Part shown: positions 7,380 to 15,921 of the stretch, in pieces | Layout of the letters: each line of letters opens with the position of its first letter | How positions within the stretch are numbered: the stretch's first letter is position 1 | NCBI GenBank assembly: GCA_963756115.1 | Contig: CAVWMN010000010.1 | Span: forward strand, 1,612,001-1,676,000 | Source: JTS-RE37 sp963756115 | Lineage (GTDB): Bacteria > Bacteroidota > Bacteroidia > Flavobacteriales > Flavobacteriaceae | Direction: 5' to 3' | DNA length: 64,000 nt | Notes under the pieces: model-generated | The model's database searches: none | Seen by the model: only the letters and a program-made list of their open reading frames with translations | What the model was told of the DNA's origin: nothing | Program-made: the position numbers and the translations under genes

Positions 7380-8330
7380 TTATTTTTCATCTCTTTTAGG
7401 ATAATCCTCCTTTTTCCGTGCGATAGACAACGGTTTGATCCCACTTCCATAACGCTTTGCATATACATAGGTAAACTGTGCCCCAAAGAAAAGGATCAGG
7501 CAGGAGTAGGAAACCCATAGCAATATCAAAACAATGGTCCCGGCAGCACCATAGGTTGACCCCGGGTTCGCCTGGCCGAAATAATATCCCATCAAAAACT
7601 TCCCCAGCACAAACAGGATGGCCGTGATAAAGGCCCCAAGCCAGGCTGTTTTCCACCTTATCCGGGCATCCGGTAAAAACATGAACATCAATGTAAACAA
7701 AACCGTAATGACCCCCAGGGAAATAAAAACATCCAGCAGGTACGCCACGAGTACCAGGATATCAGGAAAGGATTCCTTTATGTAATCCCGCAGGGCTGAT
7801 ACAGCGGCAGTAAGCACAAAGCTGACCAATAACAAAAACCCGATAACCAGGATGAATGCGAAACTCCGTGCACGATCCAGTACAACCAACCACCATTTGG
7901 CATCCGGACTGCGTTCTACGTTCCAGATTTCGTTCAATGATATCTGAAGCTGGTAGAACATACCGGTGGCACCAAACAATAAGGTGGCGATCCCGATGAT
8001 AGTTGAGATCAGGTTCTGCTCTTCATTCTGGGTATCCGCCAGCATGTTCTGAATAGCATCAGCACCCTCCTTTCCTATGGCTGAGGAAAATTCTGATGTC
8101 AGTCGGCCTGCCACGATCTCCTGCCCCCAGACTGCCCCGACCACGTTGACAATGATCACCAACAGGGCAGGGAGTGACAATACCGCATAATAAGCCACGA
8201 CGGCGCTGAGCCGAAAAGGGTTGCTCCTGTCCCATGCTTTATAAGTCTCCACAATCAGGGAAGGAATATGTTGAAACCTAAATCCTGACCGGCGCCCCTT
8301 TTTATTACCTGAAGTTTTGGTGGTATCCAC
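7380..8330 (-). CDS. YihY/BrkB-family inner-membrane protein
   Basis: A 316-residue polytopic membrane protein. After a basic cytoplasmic start it shows the BrkB signature FRLSAVVAYYAVLSLPALLV, then about six hydrophobic segments, including IIGIATLLFGATGMFYQLQ, LNEIWNV, FILVIGFLLLVSFVLTAAV and a late YGAAGTIVLILLWVSYSC segment next to FGAQFTYVYA. The family was once misnamed ribonuclease BN; its true role is unknown, possibly transport. The start codon appears to be GTG at 8330, because no in-frame ATG exists before the first membrane segment and a stop lies 4 codons upstream of it. The gene stands alone on the minus strand. Confidence 0.92.
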   Translation of the reverse strand: MDTTKTSGNKKGRRSGFRFQHIPSLIVETYKAWDRSNPFRLSAVVAYYAVLSLPALLVIIVNVVGAVWGQEIVAGRLTSEFSSAIGKEGADAIQNMLADTQNEEQNLISTIIGIATLLFGATGMFYQLQISLNEIWNVERSPDAKWWLVVLDRARSFAFILVIGFLLLVSFVLTAAVSALRDYIKESFPDILVLVAYLLDVFISLGVITVLFTLMFMFLPDARIRWKTAWLGAFITAILFVLGKFLMGYYFGQANPGSTYGAAGTIVLILLWVSYSCLILFFGAQFTYVYAKRYGSGIKPLSIARKKEDYPKRDEK

Positions 8331-8787
8331 TGGGTATCTATTTTAAATTCATGATGAACTGACGTGGCGTGACTTCCAACAAAACGGCAGGGGCTGCCTG
8401 TCGCATGAGCTGCCCAGAAATTAAAGTATGGAATACGGTATAGAACACAGCGGTCAGATTAGATGATTTTGACATACTTCGTATGAAAGTAATATTTGAA
8501 TACCGTACATTTTAACCGAATCGTAAAAATACCGGCCACATAAAGAAATATACATTGTATCAGTGGCCACCCGTCAGGTCCCTGGTTGAAGATTGCGCTG
8601 CCTGTAAATGTGACCGGAACCGGATCCGGATAAGAATATACAACTTTGAACCCCGTATTGCCCCAGCAAAACTTACTTTTGTATAGCTGAATGAATCCAA
8701 CAGCACCTGGGTATGGTTTATCAGGTTCCGACGCAATTGCCTGAGGCCTAACGAAGACTCATTTGAATCGGTGCTTATCAAAATAGA
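8331..8787. other. Intergenic region between divergent genes, possible coding relic
   Basis: Between the BrkB gene and the ketosynthase gene I see no supported gene. From about 8570 to 8790 one plus-strand frame is open except for a single TAG and has protein-like composition, but it has no start codon or recognisable family. It could be a relic or chance. Confidence 0.3.
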
Positions 8788-10035
8788 ATGAATATGAACA
8801 GAGTAGTGATTACAGGCATGGGAGCCCTTACCCCCATCGGGAATACCGTTGATGAATTTTGGAATAGTGCCATAAATGGTGAAAATGGAGCAGCCGGGAT
8901 CAGCAGGTTCGACCCTGCATCGTTCAAAACAACATTTGCCTGTGAGCTTAAGGGTTTTACCCCGGAAAAGTATCTGGACCGCACGGAAATAAAAAGGAGC
9001 GATCCCTTTACGCAATATGCGCTCTGTAGCGCAATGGAGGCCCTTCATGACAGCGGGCTCGATATAGGCTCCCTGTCCCCCTTCGATATCGGTGTCATAT
9101 GGGGAACAGGTCAGGGCGGTATGAAAACTTTTGAAGAAGAGGTGGGTAATTATGTCGTGGGGGGCAGGAACCCGCGCTTTAACCCGTTTTTTGTCCCTAA
9201 GATGCTTGCCAATATGGCATCAGGAATGATTGCGATGAAATTCGGGTTGATGGGTATCAATTATACGGCGATTTCTGCCTGTGCATCCTCCAGTTCTGCT
9301 ATAATGGATGCTTTTAATTATATCCGTCTGAACAAAGCCAAAGTCATTGTGAGCGGAGGTTCGGAAGCGCCCATAACCGAGGCTTCCATTGGGGGGTTTA
9401 ATGCTATGAAAGCCTTGTCCACCCGCAATGATGATCCGCTACATGCGTCAAGGCCATTTGACGTTGACCGGGACGGATTTGTGATGGGGGAAGGGGCAGG
9501 AGCTCTTATACTTGAAGAATATGAACACGCCAAAAAACGGGGTGCAACCCTATACGCAGAAATTGTGGGAGCTGCCATGACTGACGATGCCTACCACATC
9601 TCTGCAACACACCCGGAAGGAATCGGTGCCGTAAAGGCCATGCAACTGGCAATGGCGGAAGCTGGTATCAATCCGGAAGGGGTCAACTATATAAACACAC
9701 ACGCCACTTCTACGCCTGTCGGGGATTTAAGCGAGATGAAAGCCATTGCGAAAACGTTTAACAACCGGTACACTAACCTCAAAATAAGCGCAACCAAATC
9801 AATGACGGGGCATTTGATGGGGGCAGCCGGTGCTATTGAAGCCATTTTGTGCATAAAAGCCATTCAAAACAATATCATCCCACCAACCATCAACACCGCT
9901 GAAATAGATCCACAAATTCCCGCATCGATGCCCATTGTCCTTACCGATTCCATTGATTACCAGGTTGATGTCGCCATGAGCAATACCTTCGGTTTTGGCG
10001 GTCATAACGCTACGACCCTGTTTAGAAAAATATAG
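8788..10035 (+). CDS. fabF: 3-oxoacyl-ACP synthase II (FabF-type ketosynthase)
   Basis: The 415-residue product is a full-length condensing enzyme of the KAS II type, extending acyl-ACP with malonyl-ACP. It starts RVVITGMGALTPIGNTVDEF. The catalytic cysteine is C165 in ISACASSSSAI, with histidines H305 in NTHATSTPVGD and H342 in TKSMTGHLMGAAGAIEA, and a closing NTFGFGGHNATTLF. The nucleophile motif reads ACASSSS instead of the usual ACATG, so it may serve a specialised fatty acid or pigment path instead of the housekeeping one. No acyl carrier protein gene lies next to it, which supports an accessory role. Translation could also begin at the second ATG (8794). The NTF2-like gene follows 40 bases later. 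Confidence 0.93.
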   Translation: MNMNRVVITGMGALTPIGNTVDEFWNSAINGENGAAGISRFDPASFKTTFACELKGFTPEKYLDRTEIKRSDPFTQYALCSAMEALHDSGLDIGSLSPFDIGVIWGTGQGGMKTFEEEVGNYVVGGRNPRFNPFFVPKMLANMASGMIAMKFGLMGINYTAISACASSSSAIMDAFNYIRLNKAKVIVSGGSEAPITEASIGGFNAMKALSTRNDDPLHASRPFDVDRDGFVMGEGAGALILEEYEHAKKRGATLYAEIVGAAMTDDAYHISATHPEGIGAVKAMQLAMAEAGINPEGVNYINTHATSTPVGDLSEMKAIAKTFNNRYTNLKISATKSMTGHLMGAAGAIEAILCIKAIQNNIIPPTINTAEIDPQIPASMPIVLTDSIDYQVDVAMSNTFGFGGHNATTLFRKI

Positions 10036-10075
10036 ATCCGTACCTGGCACCTAGAAACTATAATATCATTGCTAT

Positions 10076-10459
10076 ATGAATGGAAAAGGGAACAAGAATA
10101 CCGAAAATGCTATTGCCTTCTATAAAACGGCATACGAAGGAAACCCCGCGAAGGCTGCTGATCTGTACGTTGGCGCTGATTATATCCAGCACAATCCAAT
10201 GGTTGGAGATGGCATCCATCCTTTTATTGCGTATTTCGAAAAAATGCACAAAGACTTTCCCGATAAATCAATCGAATTTGTCCGGTCAGCTGCAGAAGGA
10301 GATCTGGTGGCACTGCACACCCACCAGGTATGGCCCGGGAATGATGAATATGTCACCATGGATTTCTTCCGCTTCGATGAACACGGGAAAATAGTGGAAC
10401 ACTGGGATTCCATACAACAAATCCCAAAGGAGTCGGCGCATACCAATACGATGTACTGA
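10076..10459 (+). CDS. NTF2-like/SnoaL-like protein
   Basis: A 127-residue alpha+beta cone-fold protein. Its layout is that of SnoaL-like NTF2 family members: an N-terminal helix with NAIAFYKTAYEG, then YIQHNPMVGDGIHPFIAYFE, the strand DLVALHTHQVWPG, TMDFFRFDEHGKIVEHWDS and a short tail. The sequence AADYIQHNP-like element and EHWD are strongly typical of the subgroup often annotated as predicted SnoaL-like aldol condensation proteins. Histidines and aspartates at these spots line the pocket in relatives. No signal peptide is seen. It follows the ketosynthase by 40 bases on the same strand and may share its transcript. The substrate is not inferable. Confidence 0.85.
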   Translation: MNGKGNKNTENAIAFYKTAYEGNPAKAADLYVGADYIQHNPMVGDGIHPFIAYFEKMHKDFPDKSIEFVRSAAEGDLVALHTHQVWPGNDEYVTMDFFRFDEHGKIVEHWDSIQQIPKESAHTNTMY

Positions 10460-10593
10460 TTATGGGAACAGCGCGATGGGCCTTCGCAGGAAGCCATCTG
10501 GTATCAGGGGTCAGAGAAAATCCCCAAACATACAGTATATACTTCCATCCGTACATCTATACCTTGTAAAGCCACACATTTCGTTTACATTTT

Positions 10594-10986
10594 ATGAATC
10601 GACTACGATTTAATACACCCGAAATGGCAAGACTCATTGTAAAATCCGAAGTGGTACCCGGCGGGACAATAGAAGGACCTGGTTCCGCACAGGAATATAT
10701 ATTTATGTTGGTTTCAGTTTGCCAGGAAAACGGTCAACCCCTCGATAAGGTTTCCTTCGACGTTTTTGCAATGGTCCCGCCACATGGGGAAAGCACTACG
10801 TCCACACTTATTCAAAAGGTACATGTTCCCACCTGGGATACCTATAGACCGGGTTTGCATCTGCTTTCCTTAAAACTCCCCTCAATTCCTTCCGGGAAAT
10901 ACATCTTCAGTGTAACGGTAACATCCAAAGTTTCCGGAAAAAGATTGGCGGACAGGGGTGAATCGCTCACCACTTTAGTGTTGTAG
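10594..10986 (+). CDS. Small beta-rich protein of unknown function
   Basis: I do not recognise this 130-residue protein. It has alternating hydrophobic strands (EYIFMLVSV, VSFDVFAMV, GLHLLSLKLP, GKYIFSVTVTS) and few charges, suggesting an immunoglobulin-like beta sandwich. There is no signal peptide or cysteine pair (one Cys only). Starts at 10594 or 10624 are both possible; the second gives MARLIVKSEV and trims ten residues. It stands alone, 134 bases after the NTF2-like gene. Strand-like periodicity and codon use make it a likely real gene, but function is open. Confidence 0.6.
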   Translation: MNRLRFNTPEMARLIVKSEVVPGGTIEGPGSAQEYIFMLVSVCQENGQPLDKVSFDVFAMVPPHGESTTSTLIQKVHVPTWDTYRPGLHLLSLKLPSIPSGKYIFSVTVTSKVSGKRLADRGESLTTLVL

Positions 10987-11067
10987 CAGTCGCTGACCGA
11001 GGCCATCCCCATCAAGCGGGGCCGGGGGCTGCACGGGAAGACTATCAATTCCCTTTCCAACTATACC

Positions 11068-11211
11068 TTATTTTTTATTCCGCTGCTTCCGGATCGACTT
11101 TTCATCGATATCGAATTCGTTGGTATCGATATTCGTATTCCCTGTCGGGTTCGCTGGGTTTTCCTGTTCTGCTTTCCTTTTGAATTTTCTTTTGTCATTA
11201 ATGGTTCCCAT
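11068..11211 (-). CDS. Small charged protein of 47 residues, unknown function
   Basis: ATG 11211 opens a 47-residue frame ending at 11068. The protein is almost wholly charged and polar: a basic first part (DKRKFKRKAEQE), an Asn/Thr/Asp middle (GNTNIDTNEFDIDEKS) and a basic tail (IRKQRNKK). It is probably disordered and could bind nucleic acid or ribosomes, although nothing proves this. Support for it being real is its codon use, lack of competing frames, and isolation between two plus-strand genes. It is shorter than usual gene-calling cut-offs. Confidence 0.5.
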   Translation of the reverse strand: MGTINDKRKFKRKAEQENPANPTGNTNIDTNEFDIDEKSIRKQRNKK

Positions 11212-11482
11212 ATCAAACTGTATTAGAGGTTACATTGTTACACCCGCTGCATATCCATAAGCAACTTGGATTTCAAGTTACAAACGGCAGTTGTTCTGTA
11301 TTAACCCTATTGCCAGGTTGATTGACGCAACCACTGTTCCAATCCTGCATATGCCGGCTGTCTTATGCTTGTCCTTACGTTACGGAATGGTGTCATTATT
11401 GATGCATTAGAGCAAAAAGTATTTTTTAATTTCAGGTATATTACTGATTCAGTATAATTTTAACTAAAACGCTATTTGTATT

Positions 11483-12040
11483 ATGAAATTGGAAAATAAA
11501 AAAGTGGCCATCCTGGCCACAGACGGATTTGAAAAATCAGAGCTCTTCGAGCCATTGGAAGCCCTTAAAAAGGAAGGGGCCACCGTACATATCATCTCCG
11601 ACAAGGAAGGTGCCATCAAAAGCTGGGACAAGACTGATTGGGGTAAGAGCATCAACGTAGACCAAAAAATCAGCGGGGCCAATCCGGCAGATTACAATGC
11701 ACTTGTATTGCCGGGCGGTGTTATCAACCCCGATAAACTGCGTATCAATCCGGAAGCTCTTGAATTCGTAAAGGCATTCTTTAGCAGTGGAAAACCTGTT
11801 GCCGCGATCTGCCATGCTCCCTGGCTCCTGATCAGTGCAGGTGTCATTGAGGGACGAAAGGTCACTTCATACAAAAGCATAAAAGACGATGTGATCAATG
11901 CCGGAGGCAACTGGGAAGACAGTGAAGTGGTGGTAGACCAGGGCCTGGTCACCAGCCGAAATCCGGACGACCTGCCTGCTTTCTGCAAAAAGGTAATCGA
12001 AGAAATACAGGAAGGCAAACATGCCGAACAGCATGCATAA
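11483..12040 (+). CDS. PfpI/DJ-1 family protein (type 1 glutamine amidotransferase-like)
   Basis: A 185-residue protein of the DJ-1/PfpI superfamily. Seen are the N-terminal strand KVAILATDGFEKSELFEP (with the conserved Glu), LVLPGGVINPD, the nucleophile elbow AAICHAPWLLISAGV with catalytic cysteine followed by His, and VTSYKSIKDDVINAGGNW as in Pyrococcus protease I relatives. Members act as deglycase/glyoxalase III-like enzymes, chaperones or small peptidases, commonly under stress. It is cytosolic with no signal peptide. The gene is monocistronic, with a strong hairpin 16 bases after the stop. Confidence 0.92.
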   Translation: MKLENKKVAILATDGFEKSELFEPLEALKKEGATVHIISDKEGAIKSWDKTDWGKSINVDQKISGANPADYNALVLPGGVINPDKLRINPEALEFVKAFFSSGKPVAAICHAPWLLISAGVIEGRKVTSYKSIKDDVINAGGNWEDSEVVVDQGLVTSRNPDDLPAFCKKVIEEIQEGKHAEQHA

Positions 12041-12056
12041 TGAATTGATTTAATAC

Positions 12057-12097
12057 GGATATGATAGCGTTGATATTAGATTCCCGCTATCATATCC
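12057..12097. repeat. 13-bp perfect inverted repeat (hairpin) after the PfpI gene
   Basis: GGATATGATAGCG (12057-12069) is exactly mirrored by CGCTATCATATCC (12085-12097) around a 15-base loop. No T-run follows on either strand. It may end transcription of the PfpI gene or stabilise its mRNA 3' end. Confidence 0.6.
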
Positions 12098-12648
12098 TAA
12101 ACCATTTATCAGTCCCCACTTTCCATATAAGCCACCCTCCTAAATTTATGCGTCACCAAAATCAGGTCCTCCGGGTACGGAACTGCCCTATACACTTCTG
12201 GTTTTAAAATCAGGTTGTTTATATTCTTGGTGAACAGGACAATTTTAATTACCATTCAAACCTGCCTCCATCCCGACCCCCTTATAGGTTGCCTTTCTAT
12301 TCAAAACAGAACCAGTACGCTGAACTCGCTTTTGCATCCCGCCCCCGCTGCCCTCGGGATCGTACCGGGAGTATTGTGACCTTGCCTAATAAAGATCTTA
12401 GTTTTGAATCCTCCCTGCCCACTATTTCATCTTTAAAATTACTTGAGAATTGCTTTAGATCATTTTTAGATTTCTTTTTTAGCTTTAAGTCCCAACATGT
12501 ATGTTGATCCGGCAACGCCCGGGAGATATGACTTTTTCCCGGTCAGGGAAGAGGATAGGTTTTAAACAGCCCAGAACAAATCAGGTCGGGTACCGGACCG
12601 TTTTTGGAGGTCAATAGTATACATCAAATCCATTTAACCAGGGAACAA
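12098..12648. other. Intergenic region upstream of the TonB receptor
   Basis: About 550 bases with no supported gene. Overlapping open frames of about 72 codons exist on both strands near 12290-12515; neither has a recognisable domain. The minus-strand one has a lysine-rich start but no family match that I know. The TonB receptor's promoter should lie here, but I could not place it. Confidence 0.35.
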
Positions 12649-14994
12649 ATGGCCATCAGTATCCAGACAACCGTATATTCTGCATTCCCTGCTCCCCTAT
12701 CGGGTACCAGGTTCTGCCTAATCGCCTTTTTTATGCTGCTGGGTTTACATGCCGTAACCCAGGAATCCCATACTATCAATGGAACCCTTACGGATGCAGA
12801 GACCGGCGAATTCCTAATCGGTGCTACTATCTATATCACTACTACCCGGGATGGCACCACTTCCAACACATACGGATTTTACTCCCTTACCGTCAAAGGC
12901 CTTGACAGCATTGGGATCCTGTACTCCTATCTAGGTTATGGTTCGCAGGTAAAGAAGCTGATCCTGGATGGAGATCTCCGATTGGATATTGAGTTGCAGC
13001 CGGTAAGGGAAGCCATGGACGAAGTGGTGGTTACAGCCGAAGCACGGGACCGCAATGTCAGATCCGCGCAAATGGGGGTAATAGACATCCCCCCCGCAAA
13101 GATCCGGGAATTGCCGGTGATCCTGGGGGAGCCTGATGTCCTGAAAGTCATCCAGCTTTTACCAGGGATAAAGGCAGGCAACGAAGGAACAACCGGGTAT
13201 TTTGTGCGGGGTGGCAATGCCGATCAAAATCTGATCTTGCTGGATGAGGCTATAATTTATAATCCTAACCACATGATCGGCCTTGTCAGCACCTTTAACT
13301 CCCGGGCCATCAACAATGTGACCCTGGTCAAGGGGGGGTTCCCATCCCAATACGGAGGCCGTCTGTCCTCAATTCTCGATATCAGTATGAAGGAGGGCAA
13401 CAATAAAAAATTTTCCGGGGAAGGCGGCATAGGGGTTGTATCTTCACAACTCACCCTTGAAGGCCCCCTCAAAAAAAATACCTCCTCATTTATCCTGTCC
13501 GGCCGCAGGACCTACTTCGATCTGGCCCTGAAACCATTCTTATCCAAAAAGGTTAAAACCGACTATGTTTTCTATGACCTCAATGCCAAAGTCAATTTCC
13601 TTCTTGGTGCCAATGACCGGATCTACCTCAGCGGGTTTCTGGGAAAAGATGACGCTTTCTATTCCCAGGATGGGATAGAATATAACCTTCTAATCGATAA
13701 CAAAGCGGCAACACTGCGTTGGAACCACATCTTTGGCCCCAAATTATTTGCCAATACCTCCCTGATCTATAGTAGTTTTGATCAGGATATAACAGCGCTG
13801 CAGGATAATGCATTTTCAAGTGTGCTTTCCGGCATTGAGGACCTGAGCGCTAAATTTGACCTCGAATATCACCCGGATCAAAAACAGAAAATACAGCTGG
13901 GGCTCCAGTATTTTGATCACACTTTTCGCTCCAGCGGAGACTCCCGTGTGTTTGCCAACACGGGCGAAATCCCGAATACCCAACGCGACTCAGTTCCGCT
14001 CAAAAACATCCATGAGATCGCTTTTTTTGTGAATGATGAAATTCAGGTTAGCGATAACTTCTCCCTGAATGCCGGTTTGAGGTTGCCTGGATTCTTCAAT
14101 AAGTCCCTTGATTATTTCCGGTTGGAACCCAGGTTGACAGCAAGATTTGCGCTCAACCATGCTACCTCCCTGAAGGGTGCCTATTCGGAAATGAACCAGT
14201 TTATCCACCTCATCCCCAGCTCTGCTGCCGCCATTCCTACCGATATCTGGATCCCTTCTTCCGCACGTACCAAACCTCAAAAATCCACTCAGTATGCCCT
14301 GGGTATATTCAAAAATTTCGATGACAATAGCCTGGAAAGCAGTGTGGAAGTCTATTACAAGACTATGGATGACCAGATATTGTTCCGGGAGGGGAATCAA
14401 TTCATAAGAAGCCTGGATGTGGATGATCTTTTGGTCTATGGTAAAGGATGGAGCTATGGCGCCGAGTTTTTCCTGAAAAAGAAAACTGGCCCCTGGACCG
14501 GCTGGGCATCCTATACATTGTCCTGGACATACCAGCAATTCCCGGACCTGAATTTCGGTATAAAATTTCCCTTCCGGCATGACCGCAGGCACGATCTGGC
14601 CTTAGTGGCAAACTATGAAATTAACCCGAAATGGAGCTTTTCCGGTACCTTTGTCCTGTCATCCGGCAGTGCCTATACGGTCCCCGTCGGGAGAACGGCC
14701 ATCATCAACAGTGGCAGCCTGTTTGAGGGTAATTACTATATTTATGAAAACCGGAACAATGCCCGGTTAGGAACCTATCACAGGTTAAATCTGTCTGCTA
14801 CCTACCGGAAGGAACGGACCCTGTTTGGGATGAGGTACGACAGTGAATGGGTATTTGGCCTGTACAATGTCTATAGCCGGCAAAATCCTTATTTTGTATT
14901 CTTTGAGGTTGATCCGATATCCTCCAAACCCCGGGCCCGGCAGGTTTCGCTATTACCGGTTATCCCGTCTATATCCTACAATTTTAAATTTTAG
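12649..14994 (+). CDS. TonB-dependent outer-membrane receptor with carboxypeptidase-like N-terminal domain
   Basis: The protein is 781 residues from ATG 12649; a TTG at 12604 is an unlikely start. A signal segment (RFCLIAFFMLLGLHAV) leads to a CarboxypepD_reg-like domain (HTINGTLTDAETGEFLIGAT), then a plug domain (ELPVILGEPDVLKVIQLLPG, GYFVRGGNADQNLILLDEAI, VKGGFPSQYGGRLSSILDI) and a long beta barrel ending in aromatic-rich strands. It imports a substrate across the outer membrane using TonB energy. The DUF4249 lipoprotein gene begins 4 bases after its stop; this pair is frequent in Flavobacteriia, and its substrates are generally unknown. The barrel appears intact. Confidence 0.93.
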   Translation: MAISIQTTVYSAFPAPLSGTRFCLIAFFMLLGLHAVTQESHTINGTLTDAETGEFLIGATIYITTTRDGTTSNTYGFYSLTVKGLDSIGILYSYLGYGSQVKKLILDGDLRLDIELQPVREAMDEVVVTAEARDRNVRSAQMGVIDIPPAKIRELPVILGEPDVLKVIQLLPGIKAGNEGTTGYFVRGGNADQNLILLDEAIIYNPNHMIGLVSTFNSRAINNVTLVKGGFPSQYGGRLSSILDISMKEGNNKKFSGEGGIGVVSSQLTLEGPLKKNTSSFILSGRRTYFDLALKPFLSKKVKTDYVFYDLNAKVNFLLGANDRIYLSGFLGKDDAFYSQDGIEYNLLIDNKAATLRWNHIFGPKLFANTSLIYSSFDQDITALQDNAFSSVLSGIEDLSAKFDLEYHPDQKQKIQLGLQYFDHTFRSSGDSRVFANTGEIPNTQRDSVPLKNIHEIAFFVNDEIQVSDNFSLNAGLRLPGFFNKSLDYFRLEPRLTARFALNHATSLKGAYSEMNQFIHLIPSSAAAIPTDIWIPSSARTKPQKSTQYALGIFKNFDDNSLESSVEVYYKTMDDQILFREGNQFIRSLDVDDLLVYGKGWSYGAEFFLKKKTGPWTGWASYTLSWTYQQFPDLNFGIKFPFRHDRRHDLALVANYEINPKWSFSGTFVLSSGSAYTVPVGRTAIINSGSLFEGNYYIYENRNNARLGTYHRLNLSATYRKERTLFGMRYDSEWVFGLYNVYSRQNPYFVFFEVDPISSKPRARQVSLLPVIPSISYNFKF

Positions 14995-14998
14995 TACC

Positions 14999-15916
14999 AT
15001 GAAAAAACTATTCCTGACGCTCCTGATCGCGACCCTTTTGATCTGGGTAAGTTCCTGCGTCAAGGATATCAGCTATGACGGTCAAAGCTTGCAGCACAAA
15101 CAACTGCTACTAATAGAAGGTATCCTGTTCCCGGATGAAACGGCGAAAATATATGTGAGCAATTCTGTCTCTTTCTTTAATGAAAAAGTCTTGCCCCAGG
15201 AGATATTTGCCCGCAACGCACAGGTATTTTTGACAACCGACAGCTGGTCAGAAGAATTGCAGCCAGATTCTCTTTTTGATAAATTCAGGTGTCGCTGGGT
15301 CCCCTTTTACGGCGGTACTGAATTGGTTGAATATGGCAGGACTTATGCCCTAGAGGTACGGTATGAAGGCGCGGTCTATTCCGCCAGCACCACCATTGAC
15401 CAGCCCAAGGTGAACCTTACCGATGTCACCTATATCGAAGAATTCCATGATGTATACGGGGGTCATGACGGGGTTGTTATCAGCTATACGGATGTTCCGG
15501 GTACCGGTAATTTTTACAGGTTTCAGATGGACCGGTGGATCGACAATACCCGGAACCATGCCCATGTGTTTGACGGATTGCCCAACACCTGTACAGAAGC
15601 GGGGGAATTATTCTTTACCAGGGATTTGGGGAGGGTAATTTTCAGCGATGCGCTGGGAGACGGGGGCACCATGCAACAGGAAGTAGAAGTTGCCTTTGAA
15701 TACAAAAAGGGGGATACAGCCACGGTTTACCTGCAATCCCTGGACAGGGAATCCGCTGCTTTTTTCAAAGACCTGGATGAACAATTACAGTCTATATTGA
15801 ATCCCTTTGTGGAACCCTCATTCCTCCATAGTACAATAGAAGGTACTCTTGGGGTATTTGGATCCGCCGTCAGATCAGATCCGGTGTTTTTTACCTACCC
15901 ACAAGACAATCCCTGA
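14999..15916 (+). CDS. DUF4249 lipoprotein, partner of the TonB receptor
   Basis: A 305-residue lipoprotein beginning MKKLFLTLLIATLLIWVSSC, with the lipobox cysteine at residue 20. The DUF4249 layout follows: an early LLIEGILFPDETAKIYVSNS segment, an extracellular-type beta-rich body with YALEVRYEGAVYSASTTID and YTDVPGTGNFYRFQMDRW, and a C-terminal GVFGSAVRSDPVFF. The start at 14999 fits the receptor stop at 14994 and a clear signal peptide; the open frame upstream lies inside the receptor gene. Family members sit beside TonB receptors and probably help capture or hand over the ligand at the cell surface. It converges with tamA with only 5 bases between stops. Confidence 0.9.
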   Translation: MKKLFLTLLIATLLIWVSSCVKDISYDGQSLQHKQLLLIEGILFPDETAKIYVSNSVSFFNEKVLPQEIFARNAQVFLTTDSWSEELQPDSLFDKFRCRWVPFYGGTELVEYGRTYALEVRYEGAVYSASTTIDQPKVNLTDVTYIEEFHDVYGGHDGVVISYTDVPGTGNFYRFQMDRWIDNTRNHAHVFDGLPNTCTEAGELFFTRDLGRVIFSDALGDGGTMQQEVEVAFEYKKGDTATVYLQSLDRESAAFFKDLDEQLQSILNPFVEPSFLHSTIEGTLGVFGSAVRSDPVFFTYPQDNP

Positions 15917-15921
15917 TTACT

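Noticed and set aside
8560..9048. Minus-strand 162-codon frame overlapping the start of the ketosynthase gene
   Set aside because: About half of it is antisense to a clear FabF coding region; no family features.
12289..12515. Overlapping 72-codon frames on both strands upstream of the TonB receptor
   Set aside because: Neither shows a domain or plausible ribosome entry; the minus frame begins lysine-rich but ends in a Gly/Arg-rich stretch from a G+C-rich patch.
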